Shown piece by piece: positions 6,900 through 15,417 of a stretch of DNA of 16,474 nucleotides. Both the position numbers and the translations under genes were made by a program. This DNA is from UBA4615 sp044359175 (GTDB taxonomy: Bacteria > Pseudomonadota > Gammaproteobacteria > Burkholderiales > Burkholderiaceae_E), in contig JBIKMO010000085.1 in assembly GCA_044359175.1 (NCBI GenBank), forward strand, positions 1-16,474, read 5' to 3'. Position 1 is the first letter of the stretch. Each line of letters starts with the position of its first letter. The notes below the pieces were generated by a model. That model did no database searches and had not been told where the DNA came from. It saw nothing but the letters and a program-made list of their open reading frames with translations.

Positions 6900-8426
6900 T
6901 CAAACGGTCGCGACCGGGATCCTGCCGATCCTCGCCTGCCACTCGCGGGGCCCGGTCTGGTGCACGGAGGTGCCGTTCGAATCGACCGCGACCGTGACCG
7001 GCATGTCGCGGACCTCGAATTCGTAGATCGCCTCCATGCCCAGATCCTCGAAGCCCAGCACCCGCGCGCTCCGGATCGCCTTCGACACCAGGTAGGCCGC
7101 TCCGCCGACCGCCATCAGGTAGGCCCGCCGGTGCCGGCGGATCGCCTCGATCGCGACCGGCCCGCGCTCGGCCTTGCCGATCATCGCGATCAGGCCGGTC
7201 TGCGCGAGCATCGCCTCGGTGAAGGAGTCCATCCGCGTCGCCGTGGTGGGCCCGGCCGGACCCACCACCTCGTCGCGCACCGGATCCACCGGGCCGACGT
7301 AGTAGATCACGCGGTTGCGGAAGTCCACCGGCAGCGGTTCGCCGCGCGCGAGCATGTCGACGATGCGCTTGTGCGCGGCGTCCCGCCCGGTGAGCATCCG
7401 TCCGCTCAGCAGCAGCGTCTGTCCCGGGGTCCAGGACGCGACCTCCTCGGGCGTCAGCGCGTCGAGATCGACGCGCCGGGAGGTCTTGGTGTCGGGCGCC
7501 CAGTTGACGTCCGGCCACTCGGACAGCGACGGGGGCTCGCAGTAGGTCGGACCGCTGCCGTCGAGCACGAAGTGCGCGTGGCGGGTGGCTGCACAGTTCG
7601 GGATCATCGCCACCGGCTTGGACGCGGCGTGCGTGGGCGCCATCGCGATCTTCACGTCGAGCACCGTGGTCAGTCCGCCCAGGCCCTGGGCACCGATGCC
7701 GAGCGCATTGACCTTCTCGTACAGCTCGATGCGCAGCGCCTCGACCCGGCTCGACGGCCCGCGCGCGAGCAGATCCGACATGTCGATCGGCTCCATCAGC
7801 GCCTCCTTGGCCAACAGCATCGCCTTCTCGGCGGTGCCCCCGAGGCCGATCCCGAGCATGCCCGGCGGGCACCAGCCCGCCCCCATCGTGGGCACGGTCT
7901 TCATCACCCAATCGACCAGCGAGTCCGACGGATTCAGCATCACGAACTTGCTCTTGTTCTCCGAGCCACCGCCCTTGGCCGCGACCGTGACCTCGACCGT
8001 GGCGCCCGGCACCACCGTCATGTGGACGACCGCGGGCGTGTTGTCCTTCGTGTTGCGTCGCTCGAAGTGCGGGTCGGCGACGATCGACGCGCGCAGCCGG
8101 TTGTCCGGATCGTTGTAGCCGCGGCGCACGCCCTCGTTCACCGCATCCTCGATCGAGCCGTCGAAGCCCGCCCAGCGCACGTCCATGCCGATCTTCAGGA
8201 ACACGTTGACGATGCCCGTGTCCTGGCAGATCGGACGCCGCCCCTCGGCGCACATGCGCGAGTTGGTGAGGATCTGGGCGATCGCATCCCGGGCGGCCGG
8301 GCTCTGCTCGCGCTCGTAGGCGCGTGCCAGGTGCCGGATGTAATCCACCGGATGGTAGTAGCTGATGAACTGCAGCGCGGCTGCGATCGAATCGACGAAG
8401 TCGGTCTTCTGGATGGTGACGGGCAT
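6900..8426 (-). CDS. fumA: Fumarate hydratase class I (iron-sulfur dependent)
   Basis: The 508-residue enzyme interconverts fumarate and L-malate in the TCA cycle, using an oxygen-sensitive [4Fe-4S] cluster. Its N-terminal domain (about 12-290) carries the three expected cluster cysteines: C67 in RRPICQDTG, C186 in GAGWCPPGMLGIGLGGT and C278 in IPNCAATRHAHF. The C-terminal beta domain (about 330-500) holds TPGQTLLLSGRMLTGRDAAHKR and the VIYYVGPVDP and GPAGPTTATRMD segments. Length and domain order match single-chain class I fumarases (FumA/FumB type) rather than split archaeal-type subunits. The ATG at 8426 has a GGAG about 8 nt upstream. It lies 34 bp after the UPF0114 gene on the same strand, so the two are probably one operon. 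A strong intrinsic terminator appears only about 315 nt downstream. Confidence 0.95.
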   Translation of the reverse strand: MPVTIQKTDFVDSIAAALQFISYYHPVDYIRHLARAYEREQSPAARDAIAQILTNSRMCAEGRRPICQDTGIVNVFLKIGMDVRWAGFDGSIEDAVNEGVRRGYNDPDNRLRASIVADPHFERRNTKDNTPAVVHMTVVPGATVEVTVAAKGGGSENKSKFVMLNPSDSLVDWVMKTVPTMGAGWCPPGMLGIGLGGTAEKAMLLAKEALMEPIDMSDLLARGPSSRVEALRIELYEKVNALGIGAQGLGGLTTVLDVKIAMAPTHAASKPVAMIPNCAATRHAHFVLDGSGPTYCEPPSLSEWPDVNWAPDTKTSRRVDLDALTPEEVASWTPGQTLLLSGRMLTGRDAAHKRIVDMLARGEPLPVDFRNRVIYYVGPVDPVRDEVVGPAGPTTATRMDSFTEAMLAQTGLIAMIGKAERGPVAIEAIRRHRRAYLMAVGGAAYLVSKAIRSARVLGFEDLGMEAIYEFEVRDMPVTVAVDSNGTSVHQTGPREWQARIGRIPVATV

Positions 8427-8460
8427 CGTGAGGCTCCAGGTTCGCAGGGCACGTGGCAGG

Positions 8461-9051
8461 TCAATGACCCCCGTCGGCCGGCTTGGGCGGACGCAGCGGG
8501 CTGGTCATCATGCGGTCGATGAACGCGATCGCCACCGCCGACACCAGGAAGACGACGTGGATCGTCGTCTGCCAGAAGATCGTCTGCTCGGGCAGGGTGC
8601 CGGCGGAGATGAACACCTTGAGCAGGTGGATCGACGAGATCCCGATGATCGCAGTGGCCAGCTTGACCTTGAGCACGTTCGCGTTGACGTGCGACAGCCA
8701 CTCCGGCTGATCCGGGTGGTGCTCCAGGCGCAGTCGCGACACGAAGGTCTCGTAGCCGCCCACGATCACCATGATCAGCAGGTTCGAGATCATCACCACG
8801 TCGATCAGCGACAGGACGATGATCATGATCACCGTCTCCTTGTTCCGCTCGGCGATGCCGAGCCGCTCGACCGTCTGGGTGAGCACGTTCGGATCCCACA
8901 GGATGCCGATCAGGTGCCAGAGCTCCTCGAGGAAGAGCACCACGTAGACGCCCTGCGCGACGATCAGGCCGAGGTACAGCGGCACCTGGAGCCAGCGGCT
9001 GGCGAAGATGAGGCTGCCGAGCAGGCCGGTCTGTCTCTGGTCGGGGGTCAT
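8461..9051 (-). CDS. UPF0114 (YqhA/TIGR00645) family inner-membrane protein
   Basis: This 196-residue integral membrane protein has four hydrophobic segments (about 21-45, 73-97, 131-148 and 161-179). The text FASRWLQVPLYLGLIVAQGVYVVLFLEELWHL and the conserved block IMIIVLSLIDVVMISNLLIMVIVGGYETFVSRL identify the UPF0114/YqhA family, whose biochemical role is unknown. The start is ATG 9051; no strong ribosome site is visible. The fumarase start follows the stop codon by 34 bp, which implies cotranscription. It is divergent from acs across a 196-bp gap that holds the dyads described separately. Confidence 0.9.
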   Translation of the reverse strand: MTPDQRQTGLLGSLIFASRWLQVPLYLGLIVAQGVYVVLFLEELWHLIGILWDPNVLTQTVERLGIAERNKETVIMIIVLSLIDVVMISNLLIMVIVGGYETFVSRLRLEHHPDQPEWLSHVNANVLKVKLATAIIGISSIHLLKVFISAGTLPEQTIFWQTTIHVVFLVSAVAIAFIDRMMTSPLRPPKPADGGH

Positions 9052-9117
9052 GGGCGATGGGAAGGGGTCGGCGCGACGCCGGGGCCGGGGAAGACCCCGG
9101 ACGCAGCCCGGATTCTA

Positions 9118-9144
9118 GCGATGTTGCACCGCACCGAACATCGC
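9118..9144. promoter_or_regulatory. Perfect dyad of LysR-type T-N11-A form
   Basis: GCGATGTT (9118-9125) and AACATCGC (9137-9144) are an exact 8-bp inverted repeat with an 11-nt spacer. The inner bases give T-N11-A, the core of binding sites of LysR-type regulators. It lies between divergent genes, 66 bp from the UPF0114 start and 103 bp from the acs start. No LysR gene is in the window. Confidence 0.5.
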
Positions 9145-9170
9145 CGCGGGTCCGAGCGGCCCCAAAGGAT

Positions 9171-9189
9171 GTAAGGGATCAGTAAGGGA
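9171..9189 (+). promoter_or_regulatory. Direct repeat GTAAGGGA with 11-bp period
   Basis: GTAAGGGA occurs at 9171-9178 and 9182-9189, one helical turn apart, about 60-75 bp before the acs start. Tandem repeats with 11-bp spacing are typical of OmpR/PhoB-type response regulator sites. A TTGACA (9208-9213) and the palindrome CGGTTAAACCG (9214-9224) follow, but no matching -10 box is clear. Confidence 0.35.
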
Positions 9190-9247
9190 CCGTCCGTAGC
9201 GTCGCCGTTGACACGGTTAAACCGACCGCATGTCGGGGAGACAACGC

Positions 9248-11230
<1,983 letters not shown>

Positions 11231-11324
11231 TGGTGCAGAGAGGTGGCGGCGCGCCGCTGCAGCGGGTCGGCGCGCGGCGGGAACGAGTGAGTGGCCGGCC
11301 TCGGGCCGTGTGGCAGGAGATCCG

Positions 11325-11426
11325 ATGATCGGGAGACGACGGGGCGATGTGCGAGGCTGCGGGGCGAACGCCCACGCCTCGGACGCAGCGGGTGCGGGGC
11401 GCAACGAGCCACGGGTTGCGCCGTGA
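11325..11426 (+). CDS. Possible 33-residue leader ORF
   Basis: An ATG at 11325 is preceded by CAGGAGA at a suitable distance. The frame encodes 33 residues (MIGRRRGDVRGCG... ending EPRVAP) and stops at TGA 11424-11426, overlapping the GTG start of the next gene by three bases (GTGA). The next gene has a poor ribosome site, so translation of the short frame could couple to it. The arginine- and alanine-rich composition is what any GC-rich sequence gives, so it may be chance. Confidence 0.25.
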   Translation: MIGRRRGDVRGCGANAHASDAAGAGRNEPRVAP

Positions 11427-11704
11427 TCCAGCTGCTGAACATCGTCTACACGCTGGCTGCGTTCGTCATGCTGCTGCTGATCGGGCAGTTGCTGGTGCGC
11501 GTGCTCAGCTTCGGGCGGCACGAGGAGAACGCGGTCTACCGGTTTCTTCGGTTCCTCGTGTCCCCGGTCACCCGGGTGGTCCGGCGGATCACCCCCACGA
11601 AGGTCGACGACCGGCACGTGCCGGTGGTCACGTTCCTGCTGCTGTTCTGGCTGTGCGTGGCCCTCGCCGTCTACCTGCCCGGGCTGGTGGGGGCATCGCG
11701 GTGA
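11423..11704 (+). CDS. YggT-like small inner-membrane protein
   Basis: The product is about 93 residues with two predicted membrane helices (about 5-29 and 67-86). These flank a loop whose order, ...RFLRFLVSPVTRVVRRITP...VDDRHVPVV, recalls the YggT family (helix, then P-x-x-x-x-R-R-x-x-P, then D-x-x-P and a second helix). YggT proteins are small inner-membrane proteins of poorly defined role, in some bacteria linked to cell shape or osmotic response. The GTG start at 11423 is chosen because hydrophobic sequence begins there; the frame is open upstream to ATG 11291 but that part is arginine-rich noise. The stop overlaps the GTG start of the TPR gene (GTGA at 11701-11704), showing translational coupling. 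Assignment to YggT is tentative. Confidence 0.7.
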   Translation: MIQLLNIVYTLAAFVMLLLIGQLLVRVLSFGRHEENAVYRFLRFLVSPVTRVVRRITPTKVDDRHVPVVTFLLLFWLCVALAVYLPGLVGASR

Positions 11705-12282
11705 GCGCCTCCGGCCTCGAGGTCTGGTTCTGGAAGCGCATGGCGCTGTGGTCCACCCTCCTCAAGCGCGACGCGATGGCGGTCGACTACTGGGAGCGGG
11801 TGTTCGCCGCGCGTCCAAACGACCCGCGGGTGATGTCCAGCCTCGCGCACCTCAAGGCCCGGCAGGGCGGGCGCCGTGAGGCGATCGCGCTGTTCGAGCG
11901 GGCCCTGGCGCTGGATTCGAAGCAGCCCTACGTCTGGTACAACCTCGGCTATCTCCAGCAGGAGGAGCAGCGCCACGAGGAGGCGGTCGCGTCGTTCGAG
12001 CGAGCGCTCGAACTCGATCCCAAGATCGACGTCGCCCACTACGGCAAGGCGCTGTCGCTGATCAAGACCGGGCGGCTCGAGGAGGCGATCGCGCCGCTCA
12101 AGCGCAACACCGAGCTGCAGCCGATGAGCCCGTACGGCTTCTACCAGCTCGCCCACGTGTACCACCGGCTGAAGCGCCCGGATGAGGTCGCGCAGACCAT
12201 CCGCCGGCTGAGAGGGTTCGAGCCGCAGGTCGCTCGCCAGCTCGAACGGGAGACCGGCGTGAAGGTCGAGCCGGTCACCTGA
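11701..12282 (+). CDS. Tetratricopeptide repeat (TPR) protein
   Basis: This 193-residue soluble protein is made mostly of TPR helices at about 42-75, 76-109, 110-143 and 144-177. Clear repeat text is GRREAIALFERALALDSKQPYVWYNLGYLQQEEQRHEEAVASFERALELDP, with the W/L-G-Y and A-F-P positions conserved. TPRs bind protein partners; no catalytic residues are seen and the partner is unknown. No signal peptide is evident, though the opening WFWKRMALWSTLL is amphipathic or hydrophobic and could touch the membrane. It starts at GTG 11701, overlapping the YggT-like stop by four bases, so the two are very likely made together and may interact. It lies between acs and the symporter genes, 95 bp before the DUF4212 gene. 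Confidence 0.83.
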   Translation: MSASGLEVWFWKRMALWSTLLKRDAMAVDYWERVFAARPNDPRVMSSLAHLKARQGGRREAIALFERALALDSKQPYVWYNLGYLQQEEQRHEEAVASFERALELDPKIDVAHYGKALSLIKTGRLEEAIAPLKRNTELQPMSPYGFYQLAHVYHRLKRPDEVAQTIRRLRGFEPQVARQLERETGVKVEPVT

Positions 12283-12366
12283 ACCGCACCCCAAGCGTCA
12301 ACGTCCACGGAGGCCGCCGCCCACTCAGACGCCACACCGATCCCCCGCAACGTCGTTCGCACATCC

Positions 12367-12374
12367 AGGAGGAG
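12367..12374 (+). promoter_or_regulatory. Strong Shine-Dalgarno site of the DUF4212 gene
   Basis: AGGAGGAG lies 3 bases before the ATG at 12378, giving normal spacing from the AGGAGG core. It is the best ribosome site in the window and fixes the start of the symporter small subunit. It suggests this pair is translated more strongly than the preceding YggT-like/TPR pair. Confidence 0.6.
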
Positions 12375-12377
12375 TCC

Positions 12378-12641
12378 ATGCAAGTCGCAGCCAAGCTGCA
12401 GGAATACTGGCGGCGCAACCTGAACATCACGGCCGTGCTGCTGATCGTCTGGTTCGTCGTCACTTTCGTCATCGGGTACTTCGCCCGCGAACTGAGCTTC
12501 AGCTTCTTCGGCTGGCCGTTCAGTTTCTGGGTCGGGGCTCAGGGCGCGCTGGTGGTCTACATGCTGATCATCTGGTTCTACGCGCGCTACATGAACAACC
12601 TCGACATTGAGTACGGCGTGCAAGAGGAGGAAGAGGTATGA
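12378..12641 (+). CDS. DUF4212 small subunit of a sodium:solute symporter
   Basis: The 87-residue protein has two membrane helices (about 17-38 and 47-70) and an acidic tail (VQEEEEV). The text YWRRNLNITAVLLIVWFVVTFVIGYFARELS...FFGWPFSFWVGAQGALVVYMLIIWFYARYMNNLD is characteristic of DUF4212 (TIGR03647), a small protein encoded directly before VC_2705-type sodium:solute symporters and thought to act with them in the inner membrane. Its stop codon overlaps the symporter start (ATGA at 12638-12641). This arrangement resembles the small DUF485 partner of acetate permease ActP. Confidence 0.92.
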   Translation: MQVAAKLQEYWRRNLNITAVLLIVWFVVTFVIGYFARELSFSFFGWPFSFWVGAQGALVVYMLIIWFYARYMNNLDIEYGVQEEEEV

Positions 12642-14707
12642 GTGCCGTGACGGGTTCGCAAAAGGCCTTCAATCAGCAGTTGAAGAAGGTCTACGGGATG
12701 TACACCGGCGGGTTCCTGCTGTTCGTGGTCGCGCTCGCGATCCTCGAGCAGATGGGGCTGCCGCGCGCGACGATGGGTTACGTGTTCCTCGCCGCCACCA
12801 TCCTGCTCTACGCCGGCATCGGCGTGCTGAGCCGCACCAACGACGCCGCCGAGTACTACGTGGCCGGCCGCCGCGTGCCGGCGATGTTCAACGGGATGGC
12901 CACCGGCTCCGACTGGATGTCGGCCGCGTCGTTCATCGGCATGGCCGGGACGCTCTACCTGTCCGGCTACAACGGCTTGGCCTTCATCATGGGCTGGACC
13001 GGTGGCTACGTGCTGGTGGCGCTGCTGCTTGCGCCGTACCTGCGCAAGTTCGGTCAGTTCACCATCCCGGACTTCCTGGGTGCGCGCTACGGCGGCCACA
13101 TCCCGCGCTTCATCGGGATCCTGATCGCCATCATGGTGTCGTTCACCTACGTGGTCGCGCAGATCTACGGCGTGGGTCTGATCACCACGCGGCTGACCGG
13201 CGTCGACTTCGCGGTCGGCGTGTACCTCGGTCTCGCGGGCATCCTGGTGTGCTCGTTCCTCGGCGGGATGCGTGCGGTCACCTGGACCCAGGTCGCGCAG
13301 TACATCATCCTCATCATTGCGTACCTGATCCCGGTGATCTGGCTGTCGGTCAAGCAGACCGGCGTGCCCGTGCCCCAGCTGGTCTACGGCAAGCAACTGG
13401 AGAAGGTCACCGCGCTCGAGCAGAAGCTGATCGACGATCCGAAGGAGAAGGAGGTCCGTCAGATCTTCCGCGACCGGGCGGCGGCCGCGACCGAGGCGCT
13501 CAAGGATCCGGGCAAGGCATTCGCCGAAGGGAAGGCCCGTCTGGAGAAGAACGTGGCCGATCTGAAGGCTGGCAACGAGGATGCCGCGAAGATCAAGGCC
13601 GCCGAGGATGCGCTGGCGCGCTGGCCGAAGGACGAGGCCGCCGCGCGGGCGCAGTGGACCCGCGAGCGGGGTGCTGCCGCACGCGCGAATCCGCCCGCCC
13701 GTCACGGCGAGGCGTTCGCCGGCAAGGACGACAAGGCGCGGGACGTTTCACGTCGCAACTTCCTCGCGCTGGTGTTCTGCCTGATGGTCGGCACGGCCGC
13801 GCTGCCGCACATCCTGATGCGGTACTACACCACGCCGTCGGTGAAGGAGGCCCGCAGCTCGGTGACCTGGTCGCTGTTCTTCATCTTCTTGTTGTACTTC
13901 ACGGCTCCGGCGCTCGCGGTACTCGTCAAGTACGTGATGTACAACGACGTGGTGGGTACGGCGTTCAGCAGTCTGCCGGCGTGGGTACAGGCCTGGACCA
14001 AGGTCGATCCGTCGCTGCTGTCGATCACGGACGTCAACCGTGACGGGATCGTGCAGCTCGCGGAGATCACGATCGGCGGCGACATCGTGGTGCTGGCCAC
14101 TCCCGAGATCGCCGGACTGCCATACGTGGTGTCGGGCCTGGTGGCGGCGGGCGGCCTCGCGGCGGCGCTGTCCACCGCCGACGGCCTGCTGCTGACGATC
14201 GCCAACGCGCTGTCGCACGATCTCTACTACAAGATGATCGATCCGAACGCGCCGACGGCCCGCCGGGTGCTGCTGTCGAAGATCCTGCTGCTGGTGGTGG
14301 CGGTGCTGGCCGCGTACGTGGCGTCGCTGAAGATTGCGGACATCCTGTTCCTGGTGTCCGCGGCCTTCTCGCTCGCGGCGGCCGGCTTCTTCCCGGCGCT
14401 GGTGCTCGGCGTGTTCTGGAAGCGCACCACCGGGATCGCTGCCTCGATCGGCATGGTGGCCGGCTTCGTCGTCACGTTCTGGTACATGATCACCACCCAC
14501 CCATGGCTGCGCGAGGTGTTCTTCGGAACGCCGCGCTCGGCGCCGCAGGACCTCTGGTGGGACATCCAGCCGATCTCCGCCGGCGTGTTCGGCGTGCCGG
14601 TCGGCTTCCTGGTGATCGTCATCGTGAGTCTGCTGACTCCCGCGCCGTCGCGCGAGACGCAGGAGTTGGTGGAGAGCGTCCGCTATCCGAACCTCAAGGC
14701 GGCCTGA
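12638..14707 (+). CDS. Sodium:solute symporter, VC_2705 subfamily (acetate-permease-like)
   Basis: This 689-residue inner-membrane transporter belongs to the SSS/SLC5 family, in the subfamily paired with DUF4212 (TIGR03648) and related to ActP. About 13 helices are expected. Signature text is the unwound first core helix MATGSDWMSAASFIG (87-101), FTIPDFLGARYG (141-152) and the Na+-site helix LSTADGLLLTIANALSHDLY (511-530; S512 and T513 are likely Na2 ligands). Two features stand out: a charged, probably helical cytoplasmic insert of about 125 residues (about 243-372) between two helices, and an EF-hand-like loop DVNRDGIVQLAE (465-476) in a later loop. Likely substrates are acetate or other short carboxylates, inferred from family and from the nearby acs. 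GAGGAGG lies 7 nt before the ATG, inside the preceding gene. Confidence 0.92.
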   Translation: MSAVTGSQKAFNQQLKKVYGMYTGGFLLFVVALAILEQMGLPRATMGYVFLAATILLYAGIGVLSRTNDAAEYYVAGRRVPAMFNGMATGSDWMSAASFIGMAGTLYLSGYNGLAFIMGWTGGYVLVALLLAPYLRKFGQFTIPDFLGARYGGHIPRFIGILIAIMVSFTYVVAQIYGVGLITTRLTGVDFAVGVYLGLAGILVCSFLGGMRAVTWTQVAQYIILIIAYLIPVIWLSVKQTGVPVPQLVYGKQLEKVTALEQKLIDDPKEKEVRQIFRDRAAAATEALKDPGKAFAEGKARLEKNVADLKAGNEDAAKIKAAEDALARWPKDEAAARAQWTRERGAAARANPPARHGEAFAGKDDKARDVSRRNFLALVFCLMVGTAALPHILMRYYTTPSVKEARSSVTWSLFFIFLLYFTAPALAVLVKYVMYNDVVGTAFSSLPAWVQAWTKVDPSLLSITDVNRDGIVQLAEITIGGDIVVLATPEIAGLPYVVSGLVAAGGLAAALSTADGLLLTIANALSHDLYYKMIDPNAPTARRVLLSKILLLVVAVLAAYVASLKIADILFLVSAAFSLAAAGFFPALVLGVFWKRTTGIAASIGMVAGFVVTFWYMITTHPWLREVFFGTPRSAPQDLWWDIQPISAGVFGVPVGFLVIVIVSLLTPAPSRETQELVESVRYPNLKAA

Positions 14708-14717
14708 CCGCCGACGC

Positions 14718-14743
14718 GACGGCCGCCCCGCGGGGCGGCCGTC
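14718..14743 (+). terminator. Perfect 26-bp palindrome after the symporter gene
   Basis: GACGGCCGCCCCG (14718-14730) is followed directly by its exact complement (14731-14743), giving a 10-bp or longer stem with a short GC loop, 11 bases after the stop codon. No T-run follows; it likely blocks RNA decay or works together with the next hairpin. Confidence 0.6.
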
Positions 14744-14753
14744 TCGACCTTCG

Positions 14754-14785
14754 CAGCCCGGGCCTCGGCCCGGGCTGTTTCGTTT
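14754..14785 (+). terminator. Intrinsic terminator of the acs-symporter gene run
   Basis: An 11-bp stem (CAGCCCGGGCC at 14754-14764 pairing with 14767-14777) with a tiny TC loop is followed by TTTCGTTT (14778-14785). It is a classical Rho-independent terminator and marks the end of the symporter transcription unit. Confidence 0.8.
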
Positions 14786-14874
14786 CGGGTGCGGTGTGCG
14801 TGTCCACTTGATCTTCGTCAGGACCGTGTCAGCCCGACGCGGCACGATCCACCCGGTTCGACAGGGAGAACACG

Positions 14875-15186
14875 ATGAAGACCACGATCCTCGCCGCCGC
14901 CGTCGTTGCCGCGCTCGCGCTGTCCGGATGCAATCGCGACTACGGCTTTACGCGCTCCGCCTTCAACGCGAAGTTCGTCGACAAGACCGAGGAAGCGGCC
15001 ATCGACACCGCGGGCAAGCCCGAGCGGGTCGAGACGCCCGATGCCGATACGCACGTACTGGTTTACGCGAAGAAGACCTTCGACCAGGAGAACGGCAACG
15101 CGCCCGATGCGCTCGCCAAGGTGACCTTCAAGAAGGACGCCGCGGGCAAGTACGTGTACGCCGGCATCGACTTCCAATCCGAATGA
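14875..15186 (+). CDS. Small lipoprotein of unknown function
   Basis: The 103-residue product begins MKTTILAAAVVAALALSGC, a classical lipoprotein signal peptide with lipobox LSGC. Cleavage and lipidation at C19 would leave a mature protein of about 85 residues anchored in the inner or outer membrane; asparagine at +2 does not suggest an inner-membrane retention signal. The mature part is polar and charged (FTRSAFNAKFVDKTEEAAIDTAGKPERVE...) with alternating strand-like text (THVLVYAKKTF, YVYAGIDF), perhaps a small beta-sheet domain. I do not recognise the family. GGGAGA lies about 7 nt before the ATG. It stands alone between the symporter terminator and tRNA-Ser. Confidence 0.82.
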   Translation: MKTTILAAAVVAALALSGCNRDYGFTRSAFNAKFVDKTEEAAIDTAGKPERVETPDADTHVLVYAKKTFDQENGNAPDALAKVTFKKDAAGKYVYAGIDFQSE

Positions 15187-15193
15187 TCATCCG

Positions 15194-15208
15194 CCGCCCG
15201 CCGGGCGG
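15194..15208 (+). terminator. Small hairpin after the lipoprotein gene
   Basis: CCGCCC (15194-15199) pairs with GGGCGG (15203-15208) around a 3-nt loop, 8 bases after the stop codon. There is no T-run, so terminator function is weakly supported. Confidence 0.3.
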
Positions 15209-15226
15209 CCCGGCCGGAGCGTACGG

Positions 15227-15232
15227 TACAAT
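15227..15232 (+). promoter_or_regulatory. -10 box of the tRNA-Ser gene
   Basis: TACAAT, one mismatch from TATAAT, ends 10 bases before the tRNA. A start near 15239 would leave a very short leader. The bases after it (CCGGCCGCCCG) also follow the putative -10 box before the first YdcF-like gene. A -35 box is not clear. Confidence 0.5.
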
Positions 15233-15242
15233 CCGGCCGCCC

Positions 15243-15333
15243 GGAGGGATGGATGAGCGGTTTAAGTCGCACGCCTGGAAAGCGTGTAAGGGTTAACAGC
15301 CCTTCGGGGGTTCGAATCCCCCTCCCTCCGCCA
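15243..15333 (+). tRNA. tRNA-Ser (anticodon GGA)
   Basis: The 91-nt gene folds as a class II tRNA. The acceptor stem is GGAGGGA (15243-15249) with TCCCTCC (15323-15329), the discriminator is G15330 and an encoded CCA ends at 15333. The anticodon stem CACGC/GCGTG (15270-15274, 15282-15286) encloses CTGGAAA with anticodon GGA at 15277-15279, reading UCC and UCU. A long variable arm (AGGGTTAACAGCCCT) is typical of serine tRNAs, and the T arm is GGGGG-TTCGAAT-CCCCC. It is intact despite the element inserted directly behind it. Confidence 0.97.
15306..15333 (+). other. Likely attachment site (tRNA-Ser 3' end)
   Basis: The T arm through CCA is the usual crossover segment for tyrosine integrases that target tRNA genes. 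The integrase gene begins 147 bp downstream, so this end of the tRNA is probably one attachment site, with a repeat of part of it at the far end of the element, outside the window. Exact core boundaries cannot be seen from one end. Confidence 0.45.
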
Positions 15334-15337
15334 GTGA

Positions 15338-15357
15338 CCCCCGCAAGGGGGTTTTTT
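15338..15357 (+). terminator. Intrinsic terminator of tRNA-Ser
   Basis: CCCCC (15338-15342), the tetraloop GCAA and GGGGG (15347-15351) are followed by six T (15352-15357). This is a textbook terminator starting five bases after the tRNA CCA, which also insulates the integrase from tRNA transcription. Confidence 0.85.
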
Positions 15358-15417
15358 CTTGTCCACCGCAGGCAACTGAAACCGGCCACAGAAGCCAGTC
15401 TCCACGGGAATCCTGTC

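Noticed and set aside
6744..8522. 592-codon plus-strand frame opposite fumarase
   Set aside because: Histidine/arginine/aspartate-rich antisense shadow; fumarase on the other strand has complete domains and catalytic cysteines.
9208..9236. Sigma-70 promoter from TTGACA at 9208-9213 for acs
   Set aside because: No acceptable -10 hexamer at 15-19 bp spacing; kept only as a note with the direct repeat.
15063..15389. Minus-strand frames containing GRGIRTPEGLLTL- or GGGFEPPKG-like text
   Set aside because: These are the well-known false proteins produced by antisense reading of a tRNA-Ser gene.
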